Below, piece by piece: positions 8,448-16,178 of a stretch of DNA of 64,000 bases. The first letter of the stretch is position 1. Every line of letters begins with the position of its first letter. The DNA is taken from positions 27,744-91,743 of the forward strand of contig DMTN01000039.1 of NCBI GenBank assembly GCA_003477305.1. The letters run 5' to 3'. Under the pieces are notes generated by a model. It ran no database searches, had not been told where the DNA came from, and saw only the letters and a list, made by a program, of their open reading frames with translations. This stretch comes from Acholeplasmatales bacterium. Lineage in GTDB: Bacteria > Bacillota_I > Bacilli_A > Izemoplasmatales > Hujiaoplasmataceae. The position numbers and the translations under genes are program-made.

Positions 8448-9789
8448 CGGGCAAAGCGGTTTCCGCATGGTGGTCGTCGTGCTCGTCGGGATGACCGGTG
8501 AAATACATCAGTTTCGGGTCGATTTCATGCGCGTCGACCAACGCCTTGCGAGAGAAGAACGGACCGACGAACTGATAGAGGATGCCGGCGATCAAAATGA
8601 CCATGAAGAGCGTTTTGCGCCATTCTTCCGGAAGCGATTCCTCATGGAGCACGACCTGTGCCATACCGATCGAGACGGTCGCCTGCGGAAGCAGGGCGCG
8701 GACGAGGAATTTGAGGACTTTTGGATCGGTCTTTTTGATTTTCGAACCGATGAAGATGCCGATCTGCTTGCCGGCGACGCGGACGACCGCGTAGGCAAGG
8801 ACGAGGATCAGGATGAACCACCAGACCGCCTCGACGCTTTGCATTTCCATCACGAACTGGGCGCCGATCAGGGCGAAGAAAACGAGGATGAACGGCGGCG
8901 TGAACCCGTCGACCGCCTCATCGTTTTCCTTGCGGAGATCCTTCGGGATGAAGTTCGTGAAGAAAATTCCCATGAACATCGGGGTGAGAATCGGCGAAAG
9001 CACGAAATGCACTTCGCCGATTTGCCAGTCGTGCAGCGCCAGCGCGGCCGTGAGCAGAACGGCGGCGACGGTTTCGGTGAGGAAGGTCTGCTTATATTCG
9101 GGATCGCGGCGTTTCGCGAGTTTGATGAAGATCGCGAGCAAGGCGCCGATGATGGCGCCGACCGCGATCGATCCGACGATTTCCAGGAATGGTTCGGCGA
9201 TCGCGACTTCGGGATTCGGGGATCCTCCCGCGGCGGCGGCGCCGGCGATTGCGAGCGCGACCGAGAAGAGGATGACGCTGACGATGTCGTCCATCCCGAT
9301 GTGCGGCATGATCGCGTTCGTCAGATGTCCTTTGGTCTTGTATTTGCGCGACAGGACCATGATCGTTTCGGGCGAGGTCGCGGTGGCGATGACGCCGACG
9401 ATGATGGCCATGTACCACGGCGCGCCGAACAGGATGAACAGAAGCGTCACGAGGCCGATCGTGAAGACCGCCTGCGTGAGAACGATCACGGCGACTTCCG
9501 AGAAGTTCGCCCGCAGCGATTTTCGATGCAGCCGCGTACCGAGTTCGAACGCGATGAACGCGAGCGCGACGTTCGACAGGATCGAAAGACTGCCATAGAC
9601 GGATTCGCCGTCCGCGAAGAGCAAAAAGCCGCCGAGGATCAACCCGGAGACGAAATACCCCGTGATCGACGGGAGCCGGATCGTTTCGGCGAGGCGACCG
9701 AGGATCGCGCCGATGGCGATGACGACCGCCAAAACGGCGAGCGCGTTGAAGAACGATTCGTTGATGATGGAAAGAAACAGTGCGGGCAT
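8437..9789 (-). CDS. CPA2-family cation:proton antiporter
   Basis: A 450-residue polytopic membrane protein with about twelve hydrophobic segments, of the monovalent cation:proton antiporter-2 (Kef/NapA-like) fold. Family features are LPSITGYFVSGLILGG near residues 39-54, FELGTRLH, and TATSPETIMVL with GMDDIVSVILFS, where the membrane-embedded Asp residues expected for ion exchange occur. There is no C-terminal RCK/TrkA-N domain, only a short charged tail rich in His and Asp (HPDEHDDHH), which could bind metal or sense pH. It exports Na+ or K+ in exchange for protons; the ion cannot be told from sequence. An AGGAGG site and the promoter at 9820-9847 support the start. A second CPA2 gene lies at 43264-44478. 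Confidence 0.88.
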   Translation of the reverse strand: MPALFLSIINESFFNALAVLAVVIAIGAILGRLAETIRLPSITGYFVSGLILGGFLLFADGESVYGSLSILSNVALAFIAFELGTRLHRKSLRANFSEVAVIVLTQAVFTIGLVTLLFILFGAPWYMAIIVGVIATATSPETIMVLSRKYKTKGHLTNAIMPHIGMDDIVSVILFSVALAIAGAAAAGGSPNPEVAIAEPFLEIVGSIAVGAIIGALLAIFIKLAKRRDPEYKQTFLTETVAAVLLTAALALHDWQIGEVHFVLSPILTPMFMGIFFTNFIPKDLRKENDEAVDGFTPPFILVFFALIGAQFVMEMQSVEAVWWFILILVLAYAVVRVAGKQIGIFIGSKIKKTDPKVLKFLVRALLPQATVSIGMAQVVLHEESLPEEWRKTLFMVILIAGILYQFVGPFFSRKALVDAHEIDPKLMYFTGHPDEHDDHHAETALPEKK

Positions 9790-9819
9790 GAGAATCCTCC
9801 TCGGGAGTGCGACGTAATC

Positions 9820-9847
9820 ATTATATCGTACGGGAAGCGTTTTTCAA
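9820..9847 (-). promoter_or_regulatory. Promoter of the CPA2 antiporter gene
   Basis: Minus strand: -35 TTGAAA, 16-bp spacer, -10 TATAAT. Confidence 0.65.
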
Positions 9848-9899
9848 AATGAAATAGCGGACTCCCGACGAAACCGCAACGGCGGCTTCTTTCCCCGGT

Positions 9900-10343
9900 T
9901 CAATCGTCGATGACTTCGACGGCATCGCTTGCGAGCCGATAGACGTCGCTGATCTTGTCGGCGATTTCGCCTAAGATCGCCTCGCCTTCGAGCCCGTCCT
10001 TCCGCATGTAGTCGAATTGGCGACGAACCATGTGGTTCTGCGGCATGAAGACGATCCGATAGGCGACGCCGTCTTCCGAGAAATCGACTTCAAGCGTCGA
10101 TCCGTCCTTGAACTGGGCGCGATGTTCTTGAATGATCTTGCCGTCGGGGCTACGGGAAATCAGTTCGTACGAGCGTTGTATCGGCGCCCCGCCGAAATCG
10201 ATCCGCTCCAGGAAATCCCGGCTTCCCGGAACGCGTTGGCACGCGATCAGGCTTTCAAACGCCGAGGTCGGTTTTTCCACCGCTTTCGCAATCCAGCGAT
10301 CGACATCGTTCTTCGCTTTTTTCCCAAACCGCCATAGCGCCAT
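9900..10343 (-). CDS. Conserved-looking cytoplasmic protein of unknown function
   Basis: I do not recognise this family. The chosen start, MALWRFGKKAK, gives 147 residues and has GGAGGG 6 nt upstream; longer in-frame readings lack a ribosome site. There is no signal peptide or membrane segment. The N-terminal 30 residues are basic and helical. The middle is predicted beta-rich with alternating charged and hydrophobic residues (GSTLEVDFSEDGVAYRIVF). The C-terminus is an acidic helix ending EVIDD. An extended -10 (TGCTATAAT) lies at 10385-10390. It is a single-gene unit between the CPA2 antiporter and the tRNA cluster. Codon use matches its neighbours, so there is no sign of recent transfer. 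Confidence 0.65.
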   Translation of the reverse strand: MALWRFGKKAKNDVDRWIAKAVEKPTSAFESLIACQRVPGSRDFLERIDFGGAPIQRSYELISRSPDGKIIQEHRAQFKDGSTLEVDFSEDGVAYRIVFMPQNHMVRRQFDYMRKDGLEGEAILGEIADKISDVYRLASDAVEVIDD

Positions 10344-10423
10344 ATGAACCCTCCGTCCGGCCGCGTTCCGCCGGTGCCCAATCAATTATAGCACGTTCCA
10401 CCGCCGTCTTCACCGCCTAAAAC

Positions 10424-10457
10424 AAAAAAGCACCGGCGCTTTCGCCGATGCTTTTTT
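10424..10457. terminator. Bidirectional terminator after the tRNA operon
   Basis: Hairpin of AAAAAGCA.CCGGCG with CGCCG.ATGCTTTTTT around a short loop; T tracts occur in both directions. It ends the four-gene tRNA transcript on the minus strand. Confidence 0.85.
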
Positions 10458-10480
10458 CGCTATCGTAATCGACTTGAAGA

Positions 10481-10565
<85 letters not shown>

Positions 10566-10578
10566 GCCGATTGAAAGA

Positions 10579-10654
10579 TGGTGACCCGCAGGCGATTTGA
10601 ACGCCTGACCCTTTGATTAAAAGTCAAATGCTCTACCAACTGAGCTAGCGGGTC
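10579..10654 (-). tRNA. tRNA-Lys (anticodon UUU)
   Basis: A 76-nt cloverleaf with acceptor GACCCGC..., anticodon loop CTTTTAA, a GTTCAAATC-type T arm and encoded CCA. It lies 13 nt upstream of tRNA-Leu in transcription order. Confidence 0.96.
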
Positions 10655-10657
10655 GAT

Positions 10658-10732
10658 TGGCTGGGCTAGCTAGAGTTGAACTAGCGGTCTCGGAGTCAAA
10701 GTCCGATGCCTTAACCACTTGGCTATAGCCCA
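10658..10732 (-). tRNA. tRNA-Gln (anticodon UUG)
   Basis: 75 nt starting with U1 (TGGGCTA/TAGCCCA acceptor) as usual for Gln. The anticodon loop is CTTTGAC, and CCA is encoded. Only 3 nt separate it from tRNA-Lys. Confidence 0.95.
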
Positions 10733-10751
10733 ATCTTTTGCGAAACACGAG

Positions 10752-10828
10752 TGGGGCGAATGATGGGAATCGAACCCACGAATGTCGGAGCCACAATCCG
10801 ATGCGTTAACCACTTCGCCACATCCGCC
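10752..10828 (-). tRNA. tRNA-His (anticodon GUG)
   Basis: The anticodon loop is TTGTGGC. The acceptor carries the extra G(-1):C73 pair diagnostic of tRNA-His, and CCA is encoded. First gene of the tRNA operon. Confidence 0.95.
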
Positions 10829-10854
10829 ATATTCATTCGTTTTTCGCACCTATA

Positions 10855-10883
10855 AGTCTACTAAATCGGTCGGTAATTGTCAA
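10855..10883 (-). promoter_or_regulatory. Promoter of the tRNA His-Gln-Lys-Leu operon
   Basis: Minus strand: perfect -35 TTGACA, 17-bp spacer, -10 TAGACT. The start falls about 20 nt before tRNA-His. Confidence 0.8.
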
Positions 10884-10918
10884 GCATTATTTCCCAAACG
10901 GAACCGGTTCGAAGAAAC

Positions 10919-10951
10919 GAAAAGGGGTCGCGCCGGCTTGCCGCGACCCCT
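10919..10951 (-). terminator. Terminator of the DegV gene
   Basis: A 10-bp stem AGGGGTCGCG/CGCGACCCCT followed on the minus strand by TTTT. Confidence 0.8.
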
Positions 10952-10965
10952 GATGTATGCATTCC

Positions 10966-11814
10966 TCATTCTCCCGTCATGGCGATGCCGAACCCCTGGT
11001 CGCCGAGATGGATGTAGAACACCGGCGAGAGCGTCTGAGTCAGGTGGATCCGGATGTCGGGGTTCTCGCGTCCGATCGCTTCGACGAGCCGATCGCCCCA
11101 GTCGTCGCGGTTGATCGCGATCACGTCGACGGACACGTTGCGATGAAGCACGCGATAGGCGCGGACGTTTTGCAGGAAGTATTCATAGCAGGCGATGTTG
11201 GTCCGCTCCTTCTTCGTGAGTTGGAGTTTCCCGTCGATCATCTCGATGATCGGCTTGATATGCAAAACCGTGCCGATGAGCGCGCTCATCTTGTTCAGGC
11301 GGCCGCCGCGGAAGAGGTTCATCAGATTCGAGAGCGTGAACATCACCTTGGCGTCGGCGAAGAGCGACTTGCACCGTCCGACGACCCGGTCGAACGGATG
11401 GCCGGCCTCGATGTCGGCGATCAACGCCATCACGCCGTTGGTGACGCCATAGGAGGCCACCGCGGTCGGATAGATTTCGACTTCGAGCGGGATGTCGAGC
11501 ATCCCCTTCGCGATCACGGCCGACTGGGCCGTGCCGGAAATCTTGTCGGAAATCAGGACGACGAGCACGTGCGTGTATCCTTCGCTCGCGAATTCTTCAT
11601 AAAGGCGCAAAAATTCGCCCGGCGCGGGCTGCGAGGTCGTCATCTTCTTCGCGGTGTGAAGATGCTCCATCATCTTTGCTTCGGTAATGTCCGTCTCACG
11701 ATACTCGTTGCCGTCGATCAAGACGTTGAGCGGCGCGACCTTGACGCACGCATGCGTCAGGATGTCGCCTCTGGTGAGGGTGGTGCTGTCGATGAGCAAA
11801 CCGATTTTCGGCAT
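10966..11814 (-). CDS. DegV-family fatty-acid-binding protein
   Basis: A 282-residue cytoplasmic protein of the DegV fold. In Firmicutes these proteins bind fatty acids (FakB-type) and present them to the kinase FakA for phosphorylation and phospholipid synthesis. It opens with IGLLIDSTTLTRGD and has the lipid-pocket motif TTSQPAPGEF (about 60-68), then VVLISDKISGTAQSA and LFRGGRLNK. The ATG at 11814 has AGAGGTAAA upstream. No FakA (DhaK-like) gene is in the window. Its leader carries an inverted repeat of 7-bp arms (11845-11861, CGAAATC/GATTTCG), a possible operator or hairpin. It is a single-gene unit. Confidence 0.9.
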   Translation of the reverse strand: MPKIGLLIDSTTLTRGDILTHACVKVAPLNVLIDGNEYRETDITEAKMMEHLHTAKKMTTSQPAPGEFLRLYEEFASEGYTHVLVVLISDKISGTAQSAVIAKGMLDIPLEVEIYPTAVASYGVTNGVMALIADIEAGHPFDRVVGRCKSLFADAKVMFTLSNLMNLFRGGRLNKMSALIGTVLHIKPIIEMIDGKLQLTKKERTNIACYEYFLQNVRAYRVLHRNVSVDVIAINRDDWGDRLVEAIGRENPDIRIHLTQTLSPVFYIHLGDQGFGIAMTGE

Positions 11815-11943
11815 GTTTTTACCTCTTTCTTGAGACGTCGGAAGCGAAATCGATGATTTCGTCCGGTACTATGTCACACATACTACTCTAACAAATGGAA
11901 GGGCGTGATGTCAAGCCGTACGGTGTGAAGTTTTTGTATAAAG

Positions 11944-11969
11944 AAAAACAGCCGCGCATCGGCGGCTGT
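11944..11969 (-). terminator. Terminator of the EF-G-like gene
   Basis: Hairpin ACAGCCG...CGGCTGT followed on the minus strand by TTTTTC, a few bases after the stop codon. Confidence 0.8.
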
Positions 11970-11972
11970 CGG

Positions 11973-14045
11973 TCAGGCTTGGGCTTTCTTGTGTTCTTCG
12001 ATGATTTTCGCGACCAGGTTGCCCGGGACTTCCTCGTAGCGGAGGAACTCGCGGGTGAAGGTGCCGGAGCCCTGGGTCATGGCCTTGAGGTCGATCGTGT
12101 ACTTGACGATTTCGACTTCGGGGACTTCGGCGACGACTTTCTGGTAGCCTTGATCCGCCGGTTCCATGCCGAGGACGCGGCCGCGGCGCTTGTTCACGTC
12201 GCCGAGCACGTCGCCGAGGTATTCGTCCTTGATCGTGACGACGATCCGATGGATCGGTTCGAGGATCGTCGGCTTGGCTTTCGCGCAGGCTTCCTTGAAG
12301 GCGAGCGAGGCGGCCATCTTGAAGGCGAGTTCGTTGGAATCGACCGGATGGTATTTGCCATCGGTGAGGATGCCTTTGATGTTGATGACGGGGAAGCCGG
12401 CGAGCGGTCCGTGTTCGAGGGTTTCCTGGAGACCCTTGTCGACGGCCGGGAAGTAGTTGCGCGGGACGACGCCGCCGAACACTTCTTCGGCGAATTCGTA
12501 CTCTTTGTCGGCGAACGGTTCGAAGCGCATGACGACGACGCCGTAGTAGCCGGATCCGCCGGACTGCTTGACGTAGCGGCCTTCGGCGGTCGCGGTCTGC
12601 TTGATCGTTTCGCGGTAGACGACCTGCTGGTCTTCGGTTTCGACGTCGACCTTGTAGGCGTTTCTCATCTTGTCGACGATGTATCCGATGTGGATCGAGC
12701 CCTGTCCGCCGATGAGCAGCTGGGCGGTTTCCTTGTTGCGCTTGATTTCAAAGGTGCCGTCTTCGAGCACGATCTTGGCGAGGGCGTTGCCGAGCTTGTC
12801 TTCGTCGGCTTTGTTCTTCGGTTTGATCGAGACGTACATCGTCGGGCTCGGGGTGACGGTCGCATCATAGACGACCGGGGCCTTCTTGTCGGAGAGCGTC
12901 GTATCGGTCGTGACCTTGGCCATCTTCGTGACGGCGCAGATGTCGCCCGCATGACACAGATCGAGGGGCGTCTGGGTCTTGCCGACGACGGTGAAGAGCG
13001 GACCGACCTTCTCGACTTCGCCGGAATGCGAGACGTAGACTTCCTGGTCCTTCTTGATCGTGCCGGACTTGACCTGCATCAGGTTGATGATGCCGACGAA
13101 CGGGTCGACGAGGGTCTTGAAGACGTAGGCGGAGAACGGTTCGTCGTCGGCGCACTTGCGTGTGACGACATCTTCGGTTCCGGGCTTCTTGCCTTCGGAG
13201 GGGGCCGCTTCGGACATCGACGGGAAATACTCGCGGATCATGTGCAAAAGCGTGAGCGGACCGATGTTCTTGGTCGCGGAGCCGACCATGACGGGAATGG
13301 CTTCGCCCGAGGAAACGGACAGCCGGAGGCCGTGCTTGATTTCGTCGATCGAAAGTTCTTCGCCGTTGAAATACTTCTCCAGCAGCGCTTCGTCGGCGCC
13401 GGCGACGTTTTCGACGAGTTCCTGGCGGAGCGCCTGGACCTTATCGAGCTTGTCGGGATAGATGTCGCCGTCGACGCAGGCGATGCCGTCATAGATGCGG
13501 GCCTTGAGCTCGACGATGTCGGCGAAACCGTTGAAATCGTTCTGTTTCCCGATCGGGAGGCAGAACGGGATGGCCTGCTTGCCGAGCCGGTTCTTGATCA
13601 GGTTCAGGACTTCGTCGAACTTGATGTTCTCCTTGTCCATCTTGTTGACATAGATGATCGCCGGCAGATTGTGCTTGCGGATTTCCATCCACATCTTCTC
13701 CGCGCCGACTTCGACGCCCTTGGTCGCGTCGAGGACGAGGACCGCGCCGTTCGCCACGCGTAGGGCATGGCCGATGTCGCCGATGAATTCGTCGGCGCCG
13801 GGGCAATCGAGAAAATTGATTTTGGTATTCTTGAACTCGACCGGGATGATCGCGGTCGAGAGCGAAGAGAGGCGAGTCTGTTCTTCCGGAGTATAGTCGG
13901 AGACGGTGTTCTTCTTCTCGACTTCACCCTTCTTTTCAATGCCACCGGCGGTATAGATGAGGGACTCCGTCAAAGAGGTTTTTCCGGATCCGAGGTGGCC
14001 GAGAATGATCACGTTCTTGATATTCGAGGCGAGGTATTCTTTCAT
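11973..14045 (-). CDS. Elongation factor G-like GTPase (EF-G paralogue type)
   Basis: A 690-residue translational GTPase with the five-domain EF-G layout. The P-loop is GHLGSGKTS (residues 16-24), where true EF-G has AHIDAGKTT. G3 reads DCPGADEF (80-87), so the catalytic His of the canonical PGH is Ala. G4 is NKMD near 134. Switch I lacks the usual RGITI and instead has DYTPEEQTRLSSLSTA. These deviations place it with the EF-G-2-like paralogues, not the main translocase. It may act in ribosome rescue or as a low-activity GTPase; this is inference. It is monocistronic, with an extended -10 (TGATATAAT) at 14090-14095 and AAGGAG upstream of the start. Confidence 0.9.
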   Translation of the reverse strand: MKEYLASNIKNVIILGHLGSGKTSLTESLIYTAGGIEKKGEVEKKNTVSDYTPEEQTRLSSLSTAIIPVEFKNTKINFLDCPGADEFIGDIGHALRVANGAVLVLDATKGVEVGAEKMWMEIRKHNLPAIIYVNKMDKENIKFDEVLNLIKNRLGKQAIPFCLPIGKQNDFNGFADIVELKARIYDGIACVDGDIYPDKLDKVQALRQELVENVAGADEALLEKYFNGEELSIDEIKHGLRLSVSSGEAIPVMVGSATKNIGPLTLLHMIREYFPSMSEAAPSEGKKPGTEDVVTRKCADDEPFSAYVFKTLVDPFVGIINLMQVKSGTIKKDQEVYVSHSGEVEKVGPLFTVVGKTQTPLDLCHAGDICAVTKMAKVTTDTTLSDKKAPVVYDATVTPSPTMYVSIKPKNKADEDKLGNALAKIVLEDGTFEIKRNKETAQLLIGGQGSIHIGYIVDKMRNAYKVDVETEDQQVVYRETIKQTATAEGRYVKQSGGSGYYGVVVMRFEPFADKEYEFAEEVFGGVVPRNYFPAVDKGLQETLEHGPLAGFPVINIKGILTDGKYHPVDSNELAFKMAASLAFKEACAKAKPTILEPIHRIVVTIKDEYLGDVLGDVNKRRGRVLGMEPADQGYQKVVAEVPEVEIVKYTIDLKAMTQGSGTFTREFLRYEEVPGNLVAKIIEEHKKAQA

Positions 14046-14145
14046 GCGCTGTTCAGGCTCCTTCCGTTAAAACGCTTTCAGTCTAGACTATTATATCATA
14101 TCTCCCCTGAAAAGAAAGAATCCATTTTGAAGTATTTAGAAGAAG

Positions 14146-14185
14146 AAAAAACCGTGGTTCATCCTTGCGGATCGGCCACGGTTTT
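14146..14185 (-). terminator. Terminator of the exporter operon
   Basis: Stem ACCGTGG/CCACGGT with a large loop that contains the stop codon of the downstream exporter gene, followed by TTTTTT on the minus strand. Confidence 0.75.
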
Positions 14186-16174
14186 GATTTGCGAGCGGTA
14201 GATGTTGGCATAGACGCCGTTCTTCGCGAGGAGGTCCTTATGACGGCCTTCCTCGACTTTGACGCCGTTTTCGAGGACGACGATCCGGTCGGCGTTCTTG
14301 ATCGTCGAAAGGCGGTGGGCGATGACGATCATCGTCCTTCCCTTGGCGACCGTTTCGAGCGCGTGCTGGATCATTTCCTCGGTTTCGGTGTCGATGTTCG
14401 CGGTCGCCTCGTCCATTACGAGGATTGCCGGGTCGTGCACGACGGCGCGGGCGAACGAGATAATCTGTTTTTCGCCGACGGAGAAGTTCCCGCCGCCGCG
14501 GGCGACCAGCGTGCGGATGCCGTCGGGCAGTTTCGCGATGACCTTTTTCCCGCCGATCCGGACGAGCACGTCTTCGACGTCCTGATCGGAGAGTCCCTCG
14601 ACGCCGAACCGGATGTTGTCGGCGAGCGTCCCCTTGAACAGCACCGGGTCCTGGAGGACGATCCCGACGTGCATGCGGTAGGACCGTTTTGAATGCGTCG
14701 TGATGTCTTCGCCGTCGATCTTGATCATCCCCATGTCGCACGGTTTGAAATCATAGAAGCGGAGCAACAGGCTCATCAGCGAGGATTTGCCGGACCCCGT
14801 ATGACCGACGAGACCGACCATTTCGCCGGGTTTGACGTGCAGGTCGACCCCCTTCAGGACGGGATGGCCTTCCTGATAGGAGAACCAGACGTTTTCAAAC
14901 GCGATGTCGCCCTTGAACCGGGGGATGGCTGCGAAGGATCCGTCCTCCTGCTCGCCGTCGATGATGCGGAAAATGCGGTCGGTCTTGACGATCGCATGCT
15001 GGAGGTTGCCGAATTCGCGGAAGAGCGTGCCGACCGGTTCGATCAGACGCCCGAGATAGTCGTTGTAGGCGTAGACGATGCCGGCGGTGACGACGAAGCC
15101 GGCGACGGTCAGATAACCGTTGCCGAAATAGAACACGATCGCCGCGGTGACGAGCGCGCCGACAAGACGGATCATGTTCCAGCCGATCGACAGGTGGAGG
15201 CGCTGTTCCTTCATCTTTTCGTTCATGAAGTCAAGCGACAGTTCGTCGAAGTCCTTCGTGGTCTGGGACTGGAAGTTGAAAATCTGAAGGATCGAGATGC
15301 CGTTGATGATCTCGTTCAGGCGGGCGGTGATCATCGAAGCCTGTTCGTTGACCTTGACCGCGATCGTATTGAGTCGTTTCACGAAGAAGCGGAGCCAGAC
15401 ATAGACGAGCGGGAAGACGATGAAGGTGATGAGGGCGAGCGTCGTGTCGAGGTAGAACATGCCGATATAGGCGAAGACGACCGACATCGTCGCGTTCACG
15501 AGCAGGTTCATGATCGTCGAGAAGAGGTTCATCATGCCGCCGACGTCGGAGATGACGCGGTTGGCGATCTTGCCGGCGGGTTCGGTCTCGAAGTATTCCA
15601 TCGGCATCCGCTGTAAACACGCGATCGCGTCCTTGCGGGCGTCGCGCACCATATTCACGTTGATCATCATCGTCGTGATGCGCTGGATGTAGGTGAAGAT
15701 GATTTGCAGGATGAAGCGGATCAGAAGCAGGATCAGGAAGATGACGAGCGGCCGGACGAACGGCCCGTAGAACGCGAGGACTTCGTCGTGGGTCAGCTTG
15801 ACCGCCGAAAACGCATAGAGTTCGTCCTGCGGCGTGATGACCGTCAGGGTATCGCCTTCGACGTTCTTGTTGCCGGTCGGGACGGCGTCTTCGACGAAAT
15901 AGAAGCCGCCCTGGTAGAGGACGACCGAGACGCGGTCGCCGCCGACGTCTTTCTGCGTATAGTAGTTTCCGCCGTACAAAACGACGTTTTCGCCAGATGC
16001 GTCGGTATGGTACCACGGGTCCTCGATGCCGACGAGATAGTCGTCGAGGATCGCCTTCACGAGCAGCGGGGCGGCGAGCCCGAGGGCTTGGACGACGAGC
16101 ATCGCGAGGATCGTAATGACGAGCAGTTTTTTATATTTGGCGATGTAGCGCCAGACTTTTTTCATCGCTTTCAT
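14159..16174 (-). CDS. Heterodimeric ABC multidrug exporter subunit, BmrD/YheH-like
   Basis: A 671-residue half-transporter with six membrane segments and a C-terminal nucleotide-binding domain. Residues about 50-138, between TM1 and TM2, form an extra extracellular domain rich in Tyr and Gly. B. subtilis BmrD, of nearly the same length, has such a domain. Walker A is GHTGSGKSS and Walker B ends LVMDEA with the catalytic Glu kept. The signature reads FSVGEKQ instead of LSGGQ. This matches the BmrD half: intact Walker motifs but a degenerate signature. It is 4 nt downstream of its partner gene with a GAGGTGA site, so the two are co-expressed. It probably exports drugs or lipids; the substrate is unknown. 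Confidence 0.9.
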   Translation of the reverse strand: MKAMKKVWRYIAKYKKLLVITILAMLVVQALGLAAPLLVKAILDDYLVGIEDPWYHTDASGENVVLYGGNYYTQKDVGGDRVSVVLYQGGFYFVEDAVPTGNKNVEGDTLTVITPQDELYAFSAVKLTHDEVLAFYGPFVRPLVIFLILLLIRFILQIIFTYIQRITTMMINVNMVRDARKDAIACLQRMPMEYFETEPAGKIANRVISDVGGMMNLFSTIMNLLVNATMSVVFAYIGMFYLDTTLALITFIVFPLVYVWLRFFVKRLNTIAVKVNEQASMITARLNEIINGISILQIFNFQSQTTKDFDELSLDFMNEKMKEQRLHLSIGWNMIRLVGALVTAAIVFYFGNGYLTVAGFVVTAGIVYAYNDYLGRLIEPVGTLFREFGNLQHAIVKTDRIFRIIDGEQEDGSFAAIPRFKGDIAFENVWFSYQEGHPVLKGVDLHVKPGEMVGLVGHTGSGKSSLMSLLLRFYDFKPCDMGMIKIDGEDITTHSKRSYRMHVGIVLQDPVLFKGTLADNIRFGVEGLSDQDVEDVLVRIGGKKVIAKLPDGIRTLVARGGGNFSVGEKQIISFARAVVHDPAILVMDEATANIDTETEEMIQHALETVAKGRTMIVIAHRLSTIKNADRIVVLENGVKVEEGRHKDLLAKNGVYANIYRSQIKTVADPQG

Positions 16175-16178
16175 CGCA

